The translations under genes were made by a program, and so were the position numbers. A DNA stretch of 21,257 bases. Source: CAZTEB01 sp964612735 (GTDB taxonomy: Bacteria; Patescibacteriota; Microgenomatia; UBA1400; PJMF01). The DNA lies in assembly GCA_964612735.1 (NCBI GenBank), contig CAZTEB010000012.1:1-21257 (forward strand). The letters are read 5' to 3'. Below, piece by piece: positions 7,348 to 14,535 of the stretch. The stretch's first letter is position 1, and every line of letters starts with the position of its first letter. Below the pieces are notes generated by a model. That model was not told the origin of the DNA, made no database searches, and saw only the letters and a list, made by a program, of their open reading frames with translations.

Positions 7348-7770
7348 TTAGTTTGTTACAAGTGTAATGTAGGCAGATCTGAGTGCTAGTGCTTCTCGTA
7401 GGTTGAGTTTTTGTTTTTTTGCTTTTCCTACAAGGAGTCGTAGGTTTACAGCAGTGGTGTAGGCGTTTTCAACGGCTATATCTTCACTATCCCAAACCCT
7501 TTGAATGCGTGTGTGGTACCAAGATAAATCTTTTGGATTTTGCTGTTTAATTTCGGAGAGCAACCGGTTGATTCCTGCAGCATAACGAAGAGCATTCACG
7601 GTATCAATAGGTCCCAGGGCTTCATCTCTTTGAGCTGTTTGTGTTGCTTGGTGATATTGCTCAAGAGTTCCAAATGTTCTTCTCTGAGTTGGTGGTGTTA
7701 GTTCTGGTGCGGGATTGGGCGTGCTGTGATCACTAGTAAGATAGCCTCTTCGTATTGAATACTCACTCAT
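7348..7770 (-). CDS. Unknown 140-aa protein upstream of a NUDIX gene
   Basis: I do not recognise the family. The first 35 residues are rich in Pro and Thr and probably disordered. The remainder looks helical (YHQATQTAQRDEAL, VNALRYAAGINRLLSEIKQ, AVENAYTTAVNLRLLVGKAKK) and is basic towards the end. No signal peptide or membrane segment. AAGGAG lies 6 nt before ATG 7770, a strong ribosome site, so it is real. A -10-like TATACT lies at 7785-7790, putting the predicted transcript start right at the ribosome site. The neighbouring NUDIX gene is 22 nt downstream; no function can be inferred safely. Confidence 0.8.
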   Translation of the reverse strand: MSEYSIRRGYLTSDHSTPNPAPELTPPTQRRTFGTLEQYHQATQTAQRDEALGPIDTVNALRYAAGINRLLSEIKQQNPKDLSWYHTRIQRVWDSEDIAVENAYTTAVNLRLLVGKAKKQKLNLREALALRSAYITLVTN

Positions 7771-7825
7771 ACCATCTCCTTACTAGTATATTTAGCGTGA
7801 TTTTATCATACACTCTTTTGTACTG

Positions 7826-7834
7826 TGATATACT
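7826..7834 (+). promoter_or_regulatory. Extended -10 promoter of the LysM gene
   Basis: TGATATACT, an extended -10 (TG-n-TATACT), ends 9 nt before ATG 7844. No ribosome site lies between them. The predicted start is within about 3 nt of the AUG. No good -35 is seen. Confidence 0.55.
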
Positions 7835-7843
7835 CTGATTCTC

Positions 7844-8503
7844 ATGACCACCGAAGATTTTAAACAATTTTTAAAACTGTTGTATCAACCAGTAACAGTA
7901 GCAGCGCTTGCCATTGGGTTTGTGTTGGTGTTAATCATCGCTGGTCTACTAGTTTTATTGGCTCGTCAGAGCTTGCGACCGCAGCTGGAATCAGGTGTTC
8001 AAGATGATCACTCATCTCAGGTGTTTGTAACTGAGCTTCCTGGTGAAACTGACAGAGTTGCGCTACAAGAATTACTGCCAGTGGTGTACGAGGTGGGTCA
8101 AGGTGACTCGACTTGGCGCATAGCCCAGGCCTTTTATGGTGATGGCAGTCTTTACCGAGTTATTGAATTGGAGAACGATCTAGTAGCTGATCAACATTTA
8201 GAGGTTGGTATGGAGCTGGTTATCCCTAGGCTAGATAGAGATATTGAACAAGACGAGCAGCAACAAGCTGAGCAAAATCCCGAGCAAGACGCTAGCGATC
8301 TGGAAGAATCAGTAGATACTACTAGTGAGGTGAGTGAAGTTGCCTACACTGTCGTACAGGGTGACTCACTTTGGCAGATAGCTGAGGCATATCTTGGTGA
8401 TCCCTATCGTTGGCCAGAGCTCTATCAGCAGAACTCACACCAGATCTCGCATCCAGACCTCATTTATCCAGACCAAGTTCTAACGCTACCATCTTCAGAT
8501 TAA
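7844..8503 (+). CDS. Membrane-anchored protein with two LysM domains
   Basis: Cell-envelope protein of 219 aa. A membrane segment at about 17-40 is followed by two LysM domains at about 82-128 (YEVGQGDSTWRIAQAFYGD) and 167-215 (YTVVQGDSLWQIAEAYLGD). An acidic, Gln- and Glu-rich linker (131-165) joins them. LysM domains bind N-acetylglucosamine-containing polymers such as peptidoglycan, so the protein probably ties the membrane to the wall. No enzymatic domain is present. The gene lies between divergent transcription units with a promoter very close to the start codon and no Shine-Dalgarno sequence. The next features downstream are two tRNA genes. Confidence 0.9.
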   Translation: MTTEDFKQFLKLLYQPVTVAALAIGFVLVLIIAGLLVLLARQSLRPQLESGVQDDHSSQVFVTELPGETDRVALQELLPVVYEVGQGDSTWRIAQAFYGDGSLYRVIELENDLVADQHLEVGMELVIPRLDRDIEQDEQQQAEQNPEQDASDLEESVDTTSEVSEVAYTVVQGDSLWQIAEAYLGDPYRWPELYQQNSHQISHPDLIYPDQVLTLPSSD

Positions 8504-8523
8504 GTACGCTAACTAAGCATTCC

Positions 8524-8533
8524 TTGCTACAAT
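8524..8533 (+). promoter_or_regulatory. Extended -10 promoter of tRNA-Gly/tRNA-Thr
   Basis: TTGCTACAAT contains TG-C-TACAAT with the -10 at 8528-8533. Transcription would start near 8540, at the 5' end of tRNA-Gly. No convincing -35. Confidence 0.6.
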
Positions 8534-8540
8534 ACAGGGC

Positions 8541-8612
8541 GCGGGCGTAGTTCAGTGGTAGAATGTCTGCTTCCCAAGCAGAAGATCGCCGGTTCGAATC
8601 CGGTCGCCCGCT
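8541..8612 (+). tRNA. tRNA-Gly (CCC)
   Basis: 72 nt. The acceptor arms GCGGGCG and CGCCCGC pair fully. The anticodon stem is TCTGC/GCAGA with loop TTCCCAA and anticodon CCC at 8573-8575. The T loop is TTCGAAT and the discriminator is U, as usual for bacterial tRNA-Gly. CCA is not encoded. Followed after 4 nt by tRNA-Thr, so they are processed from one transcript. Confidence 0.96.
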
Positions 8613-8616
8613 CAGC

Positions 8617-8689
8617 GCCAGGATAGCTCAGTTGGTAGAGCATCGGTATCGTAAACCGAGGGTCAGGGGTTCGAATCCCCTTCCTGGCT
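8617..8689 (+). tRNA. tRNA-Thr (CGT)
   Basis: 73 nt. The acceptor arms GCCAGGA and TCCTGGC pair fully. The anticodon stem TCGGT/ACCGA has loop ATCGTAA with anticodon CGT at 8650-8652. T arm AGGGG-TTCGAAT-CCCCT. CCA is not encoded. It reads ACG codons and lies directly upstream of the promoter of the Ig-like protein gene. Confidence 0.95.
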
Positions 8690-8715
8690 CCCAAGGTACT
8701 ATTTTTTCAGTACTC

Positions 8716-8724
8716 TGCTACACT
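8716..8724 (+). promoter_or_regulatory. Extended -10 promoter of the Ig-like protein gene
   Basis: TGCTACACT ends 6 nt before ATG 8731, so the transcript is predicted to begin at or next to the AUG. No ribosome site is present. The -35 is not recognisable. Confidence 0.5.
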
Positions 8725-8730
8725 ACTATC

Positions 8731-9501
8731 ATGAACACTCCAGGTGAATTTGACAGATTCGATTCAGTTGGGTATACCTCTACAACATCACAACCAGATC
8801 AAACCATGAGTCCCAAAGGTGTTTCTTCCAGATTAGCTAAAAAACAGCAAAAGCGCTTAGCTCGACAAACCTGGTTGATTGGTATCGTAACCGTAGTATT
8901 TGCGATAGTATTTGCTTTGTTTATTGTGCCAAATGTGATCCGGCTGGGCGCCGATTTCCTGGGTAGCGATGGATCGCTTTCGGTTGGTGACACTACCCCA
9001 CCTCAAATTCCCACTATTTCTCAGCCAGTAGCCGCCACACCTAGTGCTTCGCTGCGTGTCCAAGGTTTTGGTGAAGCTGGTAGTACGGCGGTATTTGTTG
9101 TGAATAGTTCTCAGGTGGAGGAAGTAGTCATTGGTGATGAAGGCGATTTTGAAACTACTATAGATCTCGATGAGGGTGAAAATGTCTTAAACATTTTTGC
9201 GAAAGATGAGGCTGGTAATGAATCAGGAACGAGTAAGTCACACATCATAGTGTATGATCCAGTGCCACCTGAGCTTGAGTTGACTGAGCCAGTGGATGGC
9301 CAAACGTATGAGCTGCGCAAAAACCAAACGATCACCGTCCAGGGAACGACTGAGCCAAAGGCAAAAGTTAGCCTAAATGCCAGGCCAGTTTTGACCAAGG
9401 CCGACGGCACTTTTAGAACTACTTACCAGTTGGCTGAGGGAGATAATGAGTTGAAGTTTGTGGTAGTTGACCAAGCTGGTAACACCACTGCAGATCGTTA
9501 A
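8731..9501 (+). CDS. Membrane-anchored surface protein with two Ig-like repeats
   Basis: Surface protein of 256 aa. A polar N-terminal tail with a basic patch (KKQQKRLARQ, 37-46) precedes one membrane segment (about 48-70), giving an N-in, C-out topology. Outside lie two bacterial Ig-like repeats, about 93-170 and 175-256. Each has the pattern of a GxxE(P/A)G- or GTTEPKA-type strand, an (E)GDFETT / DGTFRTT turn, and GENVLNIFAKDEAGN / GDNELKFVVVDQAGN. Such repeats usually serve adhesion or spacing at the cell surface. I start at ATG 8731: a longer in-frame reading begins inside tRNA-Gly and is not credible. The stop lies 2 nt from the converging polymerase gene's stop, with no terminator visible between them. 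Confidence 0.88.
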   Translation: MNTPGEFDRFDSVGYTSTTSQPDQTMSPKGVSSRLAKKQQKRLARQTWLIGIVTVVFAIVFALFIVPNVIRLGADFLGSDGSLSVGDTTPPQIPTISQPVAATPSASLRVQGFGEAGSTAVFVVNSSQVEEVVIGDEGDFETTIDLDEGENVLNIFAKDEAGNESGTSKSHIIVYDPVPPELELTEPVDGQTYELRKNQTITVQGTTEPKAKVSLNARPVLTKADGTFRTTYQLAEGDNELKFVVVDQAGNTTADR

Positions 9502-9503
9502 AG

Positions 9504-10706
9504 TTACTTTTCGCTACTAACCCCAGCTTTTATACTGAGCAGCATCAGCACCAGCACAAAAGGCTGCAGCAGTGTGTTATTAAAGAAACTGTGAGTTAGT
9601 ACGCTTGCTATCACTGGCCAAGCAAGTGAGTCAGCTTTGACATACTGCAAGCTTAGATATGCCAGCCAGCAGAGCGCGACCATTCCAAGCCCCCCCACTC
9701 CACTAAGCACCGTCACTATCACAGCATCAGCGGCATTAGCATGGTCGGGCAGCACCCCCTGAGAGCTAGTAGTAGGTTGCACCCAAGCTCCTCTGCCAAC
9801 CAGCCACTGAAGTGGTGTTAGTTGGGAGATCCAGAGGGCATTGGTTGAGATCCTAGATGTAACAGTCGACATTCTGGTGAGAACCACTCCTTCGCCAGTG
9901 GGTTTGGGGGCCAAGAGTATGCTGACAGCTAGCAAACTACTTAGTGCTATGAGTTTAAAGAAGCGTCGGGAGCGTTGCATTACTAGTATCGCTGCGCCAA
10001 TGAATAGGGCCACATACGAAGCTCGTGAGAAGGTTAGTGCTAGAGCTACAATCATTAGTGATTGTGAGCCGATCAGGAGGCTAGAAATCAGGCCAGTGCC
10101 TTTCCGATGAATAGTTGGTGTCTCCACAAACCATGAGACTATAAAACAGATGATCAGCATCATGCCAGTGAACCCGGGGTCCAGCTGAGTGCCCACTAGT
10201 CGGGCATAGTGATCATCCCAGCCTAAGGCCGCCAAGAACCGCACATCTGGTAGTAGTACATACTGAATGATGCCCCAGGCAGCCAGCAAACCACCCAGTA
10301 GCACTAGTTTCCATCGTAATCTTGGGGCAATGGTCGCACTATAGCTGAAGAGTAGGCCAAACCAAATGAGGTATGCACATAGTCTTGCCGTATAGAGCAG
10401 CGGAGTCGTAAGATCTTGGCCGCCACTAAATGCCCCTAGCCATCCTGCTATGAGGCAGACAAAGAGTATGGTGAGTGGAGTACGTCGTCGTTTTAGCCAT
10501 TTGAGTACGCGGAGATGACTGTCTAGTCTGAGCACTAGTAGAGCTGACCAGGCTGTGACGATGGCATCGTGGGGGTAGATTGCCAATTGCTGATCGAGGC
10601 TAATCCGACCAAGTTGTCCCAGAGCTAAACTGCAAAGCAGTAGCACTGTCATACCCTGGTCTATGGCCACTCGTCGATCAAGAGGGATCGACGTTCGTCT
10701 TTTCAT
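9504..10706 (-). CDS. O-antigen ligase/Wzy-like polysaccharide polymerase
   Basis: Polytopic membrane protein of 400 aa with about ten hydrophobic segments. A large extracytoplasmic loop lies between roughly residues 290 and 340, the layout of the O-antigen ligase/Wzy polymerase superfamily (Wzy_C). LTFSRASYVALFIG is the hallmark family stretch (SRxxxxA), and VGRGAWV before DHANAADAVI resembles the conserved G-G...H-N region. It would polymerise or transfer an undecaprenyl-linked glycan outside the membrane. Start ATG 10706 overlaps the glycosyltransferase end by 29 nt; a GTG at 10724 is possible. The third gene of the flippase-GT2-polymerase set. Whether it polymerises or ligates cannot be decided. 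Confidence 0.82.
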   Translation of the reverse strand: MKRRTSIPLDRRVAIDQGMTVLLLCSLALGQLGRISLDQQLAIYPHDAIVTAWSALLVLRLDSHLRVLKWLKRRRTPLTILFVCLIAGWLGAFSGGQDLTTPLLYTARLCAYLIWFGLLFSYSATIAPRLRWKLVLLGGLLAAWGIIQYVLLPDVRFLAALGWDDHYARLVGTQLDPGFTGMMLIICFIVSWFVETPTIHRKGTGLISSLLIGSQSLMIVALALTFSRASYVALFIGAAILVMQRSRRFFKLIALSSLLAVSILLAPKPTGEGVVLTRMSTVTSRISTNALWISQLTPLQWLVGRGAWVQPTTSSQGVLPDHANAADAVIVTVLSGVGGLGMVALCWLAYLSLQYVKADSLAWPVIASVLTHSFFNNTLLQPFVLVLMLLSIKAGVSSEK

Positions 10707-11451
10707 ACTGATATACCCTAACACACAGGGAGTGAAGGCTCATCATGTAGGCATATGCCACTCCCCTCCAGCCATCTCTGAGCCCGAGTCGAAACAGTAG
10801 GTTGTATATAAGCTTCAAGGGAGGAAAGAAGAGTAGTTCGAGTGTAGATGCTGTTCTATGTTGCTGTATGCGGTAATTAGCCTCGAGCTGGGAGTAGTAT
10901 GAAATTTTTTCGAGGAAGGAGTTCAGTGATTGATGGGAGTGGTGGAGGAGTTTAACGTCAACTTTTGCAATCGTCCCGGAGATGGTAGCTAGCTCATGAA
11001 CGGGCCTGCCATAGCTCATCAGTTTCTTTTTACCAACTCTGAGTAGCCAAACATTGGCGGCTTCTCCGCCCTTGAGAGCTTGATTGTGGAAAACATCGCT
11101 TCTACGTACTAATAATCCGTCATACTGGCCGCGCTCAATATGCTTGGAGATCTTTTCGGCGGCACCAGGCTGGACGACTTCATCACTGTCTACAAAGAAC
11201 ACCCATTCTTGTGAGGCTTCTTGCAATGCCCGATTTCGAACTTTACCAAAGTCAGTTATTTTTCCTGAGGGCTGTGGAAGCTTTAGGATGGTAGTCGTAT
11301 TCCATGGTTTAGAGTTGGGAAGTGCGATGTTGGAACGAGTCAGTACTACTAATATCTCTTGACACCAGTCTAAAGATGCGACGCACTGTTTGAGTGCATC
11401 ATCGATGGTATCGACTAAGACTATGGCTGTGATGTTGACAAGTTTTGACAT
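10678..11451 (-). CDS. Family 2 glycosyltransferase
   Basis: Cytoplasmic GT-A fold transferase of 257 aa adding a sugar to a lipid-linked glycan. N-terminal strand ITAIVLV, then TRSN, GKVRNRALQEASQEWVFFVDSDEVV with the DxD-like metal site DSDE at 88-91. The C-terminal half is basic with a hydrophobic helix-rich end (LELLFFPPLKLIYNLLFRLGLRDGWRGVAYAY), matching the WaaE/KdtX-type branch of GT2 that modifies lipopolysaccharide core. ATG 11451 shares its A with a TGA in the frame that the flippase probably uses (TGATG), a coupled start. GTG 11454 is an alternative. Its overlap with the polymerase gene downstream also supports one operon. The sugar and acceptor are unknown. Confidence 0.88.
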   Translation of the reverse strand: MSKLVNITAIVLVDTIDDALKQCVASLDWCQEILVVLTRSNIALPNSKPWNTTTILKLPQPSGKITDFGKVRNRALQEASQEWVFFVDSDEVVQPGAAEKISKHIERGQYDGLLVRRSDVFHNQALKGGEAANVWLLRVGKKKLMSYGRPVHELATISGTIAKVDVKLLHHSHQSLNSFLEKISYYSQLEANYRIQQHRTASTLELLFFPPLKLIYNLLFRLGLRDGWRGVAYAYMMSLHSLCVRVYQYEKTNVDPS

Positions 11452-12678
11452 CACTTACGATCTAACAATGACTTAAATGGCAANNNNNNNNNNTACAGGC
11501 AGAGTTATAACTCTTGGGATCAGGACAGCCAAAACGGCACCTAGTAGTCCGTATGAGCTTCCCAGCCAGATGATAAGAGCCACCATGAGCACAACAGTTA
11601 GTGCCAGATGAAGATTGACTGGTGCATAGACTCTTTGGGAGACGAAGAACGTATAAATGATGTTGGTGGCACTCTGTAGTAATCCAGCCAGTACTAACCA
11701 CTTGAGGAGTGGAATTACTTCCAACCATTGGCTTCCCAACAATAGCGTTACGGCATATTCTGGAAAGATAAGTAGAGGCAGTGATGCAAAGGTGGTAATT
11801 ACCACTACGCCGCCCAGACTTTTGAGCATGGCGTTGCGGAGTCTGGCTTGTTGTCCAGAGAGCTTGGTGAGTGCCGGTAGAACGCCGTGGCTCGCAGACT
11901 TAGCTACATCATAGTTGAGTTTGTGACTAATGCTGTAGGCATTGTGATAGAGACCCAACTGACCAGTTGAGAGTAGTTTACCGATCAATAAGTTGTCTAG
12001 ATTTTCATGAAGATATTGAAAGAGGCTGGTAAAACTTAGCCACTTGGCATTACGGAGAATGATGTCTCCTCTAGATTTGAGGTATTGAAAGCGTGGCCTA
12101 GTGCTGAAGAAGAAAAAGGAGATGGCAACTTCGGCGATAGCGGCCAAAACCATGGCTACTATCAGCGCCATGACAGATTGGAATACTAGGGCCAGCGCAA
12201 TCGCAGCGATGGCGTCGATGAAAGATAGGGAAAAACGGTAGGTGCTGTCGGCAAAAAATGCGAACTGCTTCTGCATGTTTACGATTGCGGGGTTGATAAA
12301 CCCCTTGATGACGGGTATGAGTGAGGCCACAGTTACAAGCGGTAGTAGTTCCTGAGTAGCTAAAAAGTTGCTCATTGTTAGTCCAAGAACTAGCATGATT
12401 GCCCCAATCACCAATCCTCTTACGATGGCTATTACCCAAGCCGTGTCTACAAAATAGGTGATTGAGTGTCGAGATTGTAAAATCGTGATGTTGACACCAG
12501 TTTGCGTAGTTGCTTCGCTGATGCCAAGCGCTATCATCGCCAACGAAAACAAGCCAAAGTCAGCTGGTGTCAGCAGGCGCGCCAAGACTGATATTTTGAG
12601 AATGGTGACTACAGCAATGGCTATTTTAAGCGCCGTCTGCCAACTAAAGCCAGCGATCGCATTTTGTGCATATCCCAT
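11451..12678 (-). CDS. Polysaccharide flippase (Wzx/MOP type), with assembly gap near the C terminus
   Basis: Integral-membrane lipid-linked oligosaccharide flippase of about 405 aa with 12 or so membrane segments, in the MOP/Polysacc_synt family. The N terminus (FSWQTALKIAIAVVTILKISVLARLLTPADFGLFSLA) and the middle motif LIGKLLSTGQLGLYHNAYSI are typical. A run of ten N (11484-11493) interrupts the last codons. Read literally, the frame ends at TAA 11473-11475. If the true gap is a multiple of 3 the frame continues as LPFKSLLDRK and ends in TGA 11451-11453, overlapping the next ATG; I prefer this. The promoter is a GATAAT at 12685-12690, 6 nt before the ATG, diverging from lepB. Confidence 0.85.
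11484..11493. other. Assembly gap (10 N)
   Basis: Ten undetermined bases, a scaffolding placeholder rather than a measured length. It falls in the 3' end of the flippase gene and decides which stop codon is used. Confidence 1.
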
Positions 12679-12684
12679 AACCCT

Positions 12685-12690
12685 ATTATC
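12685..12690 (-). promoter_or_regulatory. -10 element of the flippase operon
   Basis: GATAAT on the minus strand ends 6 nt before ATG 12678. AGGG lies only 2 nt from the ATG, too near for a ribosome site. No clear -35. It diverges from the lepB promoter within a 61-nt intergenic stretch. Confidence 0.45.
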
Positions 12691-12702
12691 GCCTTTCAGG
12701 GC

Positions 12703-12731
12703 TTGCGCGGCTACTAGCTAAAATGGATAAT
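12703..12731 (+). promoter_or_regulatory. Promoter of lepB
   Basis: TTGCGC (12703-12708) and GATAAT (12726-12731) with a 17-nt spacer. The -10 ends 8 nt before ATG 12740, so the leader would be only about 2-3 nt. Confidence 0.6.
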
Positions 12732-12739
12732 CCTAGGGT

Positions 12740-13318
12740 ATGTCACGCATTGTGCGCTCTTTAGGCGAGTTTTTCCTAGACATTTTTGAGACTTTGGTGA
12801 TAGCGCTATCACTTTTCTTGGTTGTGTATCTTTTTTTTATGCAGCCACACCAGGTAAATGGCAAGTCAATGGTGCCCAATTTTCAAGACGGTGAGTATCT
12901 ACTTACAGATAAAATTAGCTATCGCATAGGCGAGCCCAGTCGGGGCGACGTGGTTGTGTTCCATGCGCCGGAACAAGCAAATTGTCCTCAAGGTACTGGT
13001 TGTGACTTCATTAAGCGAGTGATTGGACTTCCTGGCGAAACGATCTCAGTTCGTGATAATGCCATCTTTGTAGATGGGCAGCAAGTGCCAGAGGCATATA
13101 TTCCACCTGAAAATGTTACTCAGGCGGGCACCTTTACTAAAGGTAGGGATATTGTGCTGGGAAGCAATGAATACTTCGTCGTAGGTGATAATCGCCCGTA
13201 CTCAAGTGACTCTAGAGCATGGGGTCCTATCGCTAAGACTGACATTGTAGGAAGAGCGTTCTTTAGATATTGGCCAGCAAATATGGTTGGCTTTTTGCCT
13301 CAAGTTCAGTATCGTTAA
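12740..13318 (+). CDS. lepB: Signal peptidase I
   Basis: Membrane serine protease that removes signal peptides from exported proteins. The 192-aa protein has one membrane segment (about 17-34) and the catalytic Ser43 in NGKSMVPNF. The general base Lys92 lies in DFIKRVIGLPGE. The C-terminal GDNRPYSSDSRAWGPI is the conserved box E. Size and single membrane anchor match Gram-positive-type SPase I. It stands alone on the plus strand, diverging from the flippase and converging with parB (40 nt between the stops, nothing notable there). No Shine-Dalgarno sequence is seen. Confidence 0.95.
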   Translation: MSRIVRSLGEFFLDIFETLVIALSLFLVVYLFFMQPHQVNGKSMVPNFQDGEYLLTDKISYRIGEPSRGDVVVFHAPEQANCPQGTGCDFIKRVIGLPGETISVRDNAIFVDGQQVPEAYIPPENVTQAGTFTKGRDIVLGSNEYFVVGDNRPYSSDSRAWGPIAKTDIVGRAFFRYWPANMVGFLPQVQYR

Positions 13319-13358
13319 TACTTAGCTCTATTGGGGGCGTTTGTTGTTCTATCGTTTG

Positions 13359-14192
13359 TTAGGCTTTCTCACCCTTGCCTTCAGTTACCATTTCAATAAT
13401 CTTTTCTAGATCATCTTGTGTTTCTTGTAAATTACCTTTGAGTGTAATGCTTACTTTTGTTTGGCTTTTTGACCGCACTAAGTTGAGTCGTGATTTGGCG
13501 TGGAAGACTTGGTCCATGTGATGTTCCCACTGCTTGAGGACATTATCGTCTACGTGATGTGGTCTGCCGCGCTTAATGTACTTAAGTTTGTGTTGCTCTT
13601 TGAACCTTCGAGCAAGGTCTTCAGCACGCCTAACGGATGCGTTTTCCTTGAGAATTACTTTGTAGCACTCAACCATCAGTTGCTCATTCATGATGCCACC
13701 AATAGCCCTGGCATGACCTTCTGTAATCAGTCCACCCATTAGGCCATCTTTAATAGCATCGGGTAAATCCAATAGTCGCATGGTATTACTGACGTATGAG
13801 ATGGACTTTCCAACTCGCTCGCCGATCTCTTTCATCGACAGCTGAAAGTCGCTAGCCAGCCGAGCAAAAGCCTGTGCTCTCTCAATAGGTGAGAGATCGC
13901 TTCGTTGAACATTCTCAATGATTGCCATCTCAAGCATGCCCTTGGGACTCGTTTTTTTGATTAAAGCAGGTACTGTATCCAAACCAGCTTCTTTACTAGC
14001 TCGCCAGCGTCGCTCACCAGCAATGATTTGGTAGCCCGCAGGTGTGTGAGCCACCACAAGCGGCTCAAGTACACCGTGGACGGTTATTGATTGAGTGAGG
14101 TCTTCTAGATCCTCTTTCTTGATTTTATCCCTGGGTTGGAAGGGATTCGGTTGAAGTTGATCTATGGGGATGAGAACTATTTGCTGAGACAT
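13359..14192 (-). CDS. parB: ParB/Spo0J-family chromosome partition protein
   Basis: DNA-binding CTPase that loads at parS sites and organises the chromosome origin region. The 277-aa protein shows PNPFQPR at 15-21, the nucleotide-binding GERRWRA at 59-65, ENVQRSDLSPIE at 93-104 and a helix-turn-helix region (MKEIGERVGKSISYVSNTMRLL, about 115-136). The C terminus is basic then acidic, and could dimerise. No parA lies next to it and I see no copy of the usual 16-bp parS palindrome in the window. A KorB/Noc-like role is possible, but ParB is the simplest call. It is transcribed from a close extended -10. Confidence 0.92.
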   Translation of the reverse strand: MSQQIVLIPIDQLQPNPFQPRDKIKKEDLEDLTQSITVHGVLEPLVVAHTPAGYQIIAGERRWRASKEAGLDTVPALIKKTSPKGMLEMAIIENVQRSDLSPIERAQAFARLASDFQLSMKEIGERVGKSISYVSNTMRLLDLPDAIKDGLMGGLITEGHARAIGGIMNEQLMVECYKVILKENASVRRAEDLARRFKEQHKLKYIKRGRPHHVDDNVLKQWEHHMDQVFHAKSRLNLVRSKSQTKVSITLKGNLQETQDDLEKIIEMVTEGKGEKA

Positions 14193-14199
14193 ACAGCCA

Positions 14200-14208
14200 T
14201 GTATATCA
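14200..14208 (-). promoter_or_regulatory. Extended -10 promoter of parB
   Basis: TGATATACA on the minus strand ends 7 nt before ATG 14192, leaving no room for a ribosome site. It is nearly the same as the LysM-gene element (TGATATACT). Confidence 0.5.
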
Positions 14209-14263
14209 TAGCTTGACTCTTTTTTTTAGAGCTAAAGTACTAGATAAAGGAAAATAAGCTTAG

Positions 14264-14282
14264 AAAAAGAGCAAATTCTCTT
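14264..14282 (-). terminator. Weak intrinsic terminator after rpmA
   Basis: AAGAG (14278-14282) and CTCTT (14267-14271) form a short stem around a 6-nt loop, overlapping the rpmA stop codon and followed by a short U-rich tract. A five-pair, AT-rich stem is weak. Confidence 0.3.
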
Positions 14283-14532
14283 AGGAAACTTGCACGACGG
14301 TTCTACCCCATTTTTTTCCAAATGAGACGATACCATCGATCATGGCAAAAATAGTGTGGTCTTTGCCCATTCCAACGCCTTTGCCAGCTTTGTACTTGGC
14401 GCCGCGTTGACGAAGAATGATGTTGCCAGCTTTAACTACTTCTCCACCGGCTTTTTTCAAGCCGAGTCGCTTACCATGGCGTTTGCCTTGGGCGTGTTGA
14501 GTAACTTTACCGGAGGCTTTAACTTTTGACAT
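14281..14532 (-). CDS. rpmA: 50S ribosomal protein L27
   Basis: Large-subunit ribosomal protein of 83 aa whose N-terminal tail reaches the peptidyl transferase centre. The core is clear: KRLGLKKAGGEVVKAGNIILRQRGAKY, then GKGVGMGKDHTIFAMIDGIV. The N terminus SKVKASGKVTQHAQGK differs from the usual AHKKGGGS-type tail and is about two residues longer, though it remains basic. No cleavable Firmicutes-type prepeptide is present. Start ATG 14532 is 3 nt after the methyltransferase stop, in the order rplU, methyltransferase, rpmA. Identity is firm. Confidence 0.95.
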   Translation of the reverse strand: MSKVKASGKVTQHAQGKRHGKRLGLKKAGGEVVKAGNIILRQRGAKYKAGKGVGMGKDHTIFAMIDGIVSFGKKWGRTVVQVS

Positions 14533-14535
14533 ATG

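Noticed and set aside
8563..8730. In-frame upstream extension of the Ig-like protein reading through tRNA-Gly and tRNA-Thr
   Set aside because: It would start inside a tRNA gene; ATG 8731, just after a -10 element, begins the plausible protein.
13359..14192. parS site near parB
   Set aside because: I looked for the usual TGTTTCACGTGAAACA-type palindrome and did not see it in the window.
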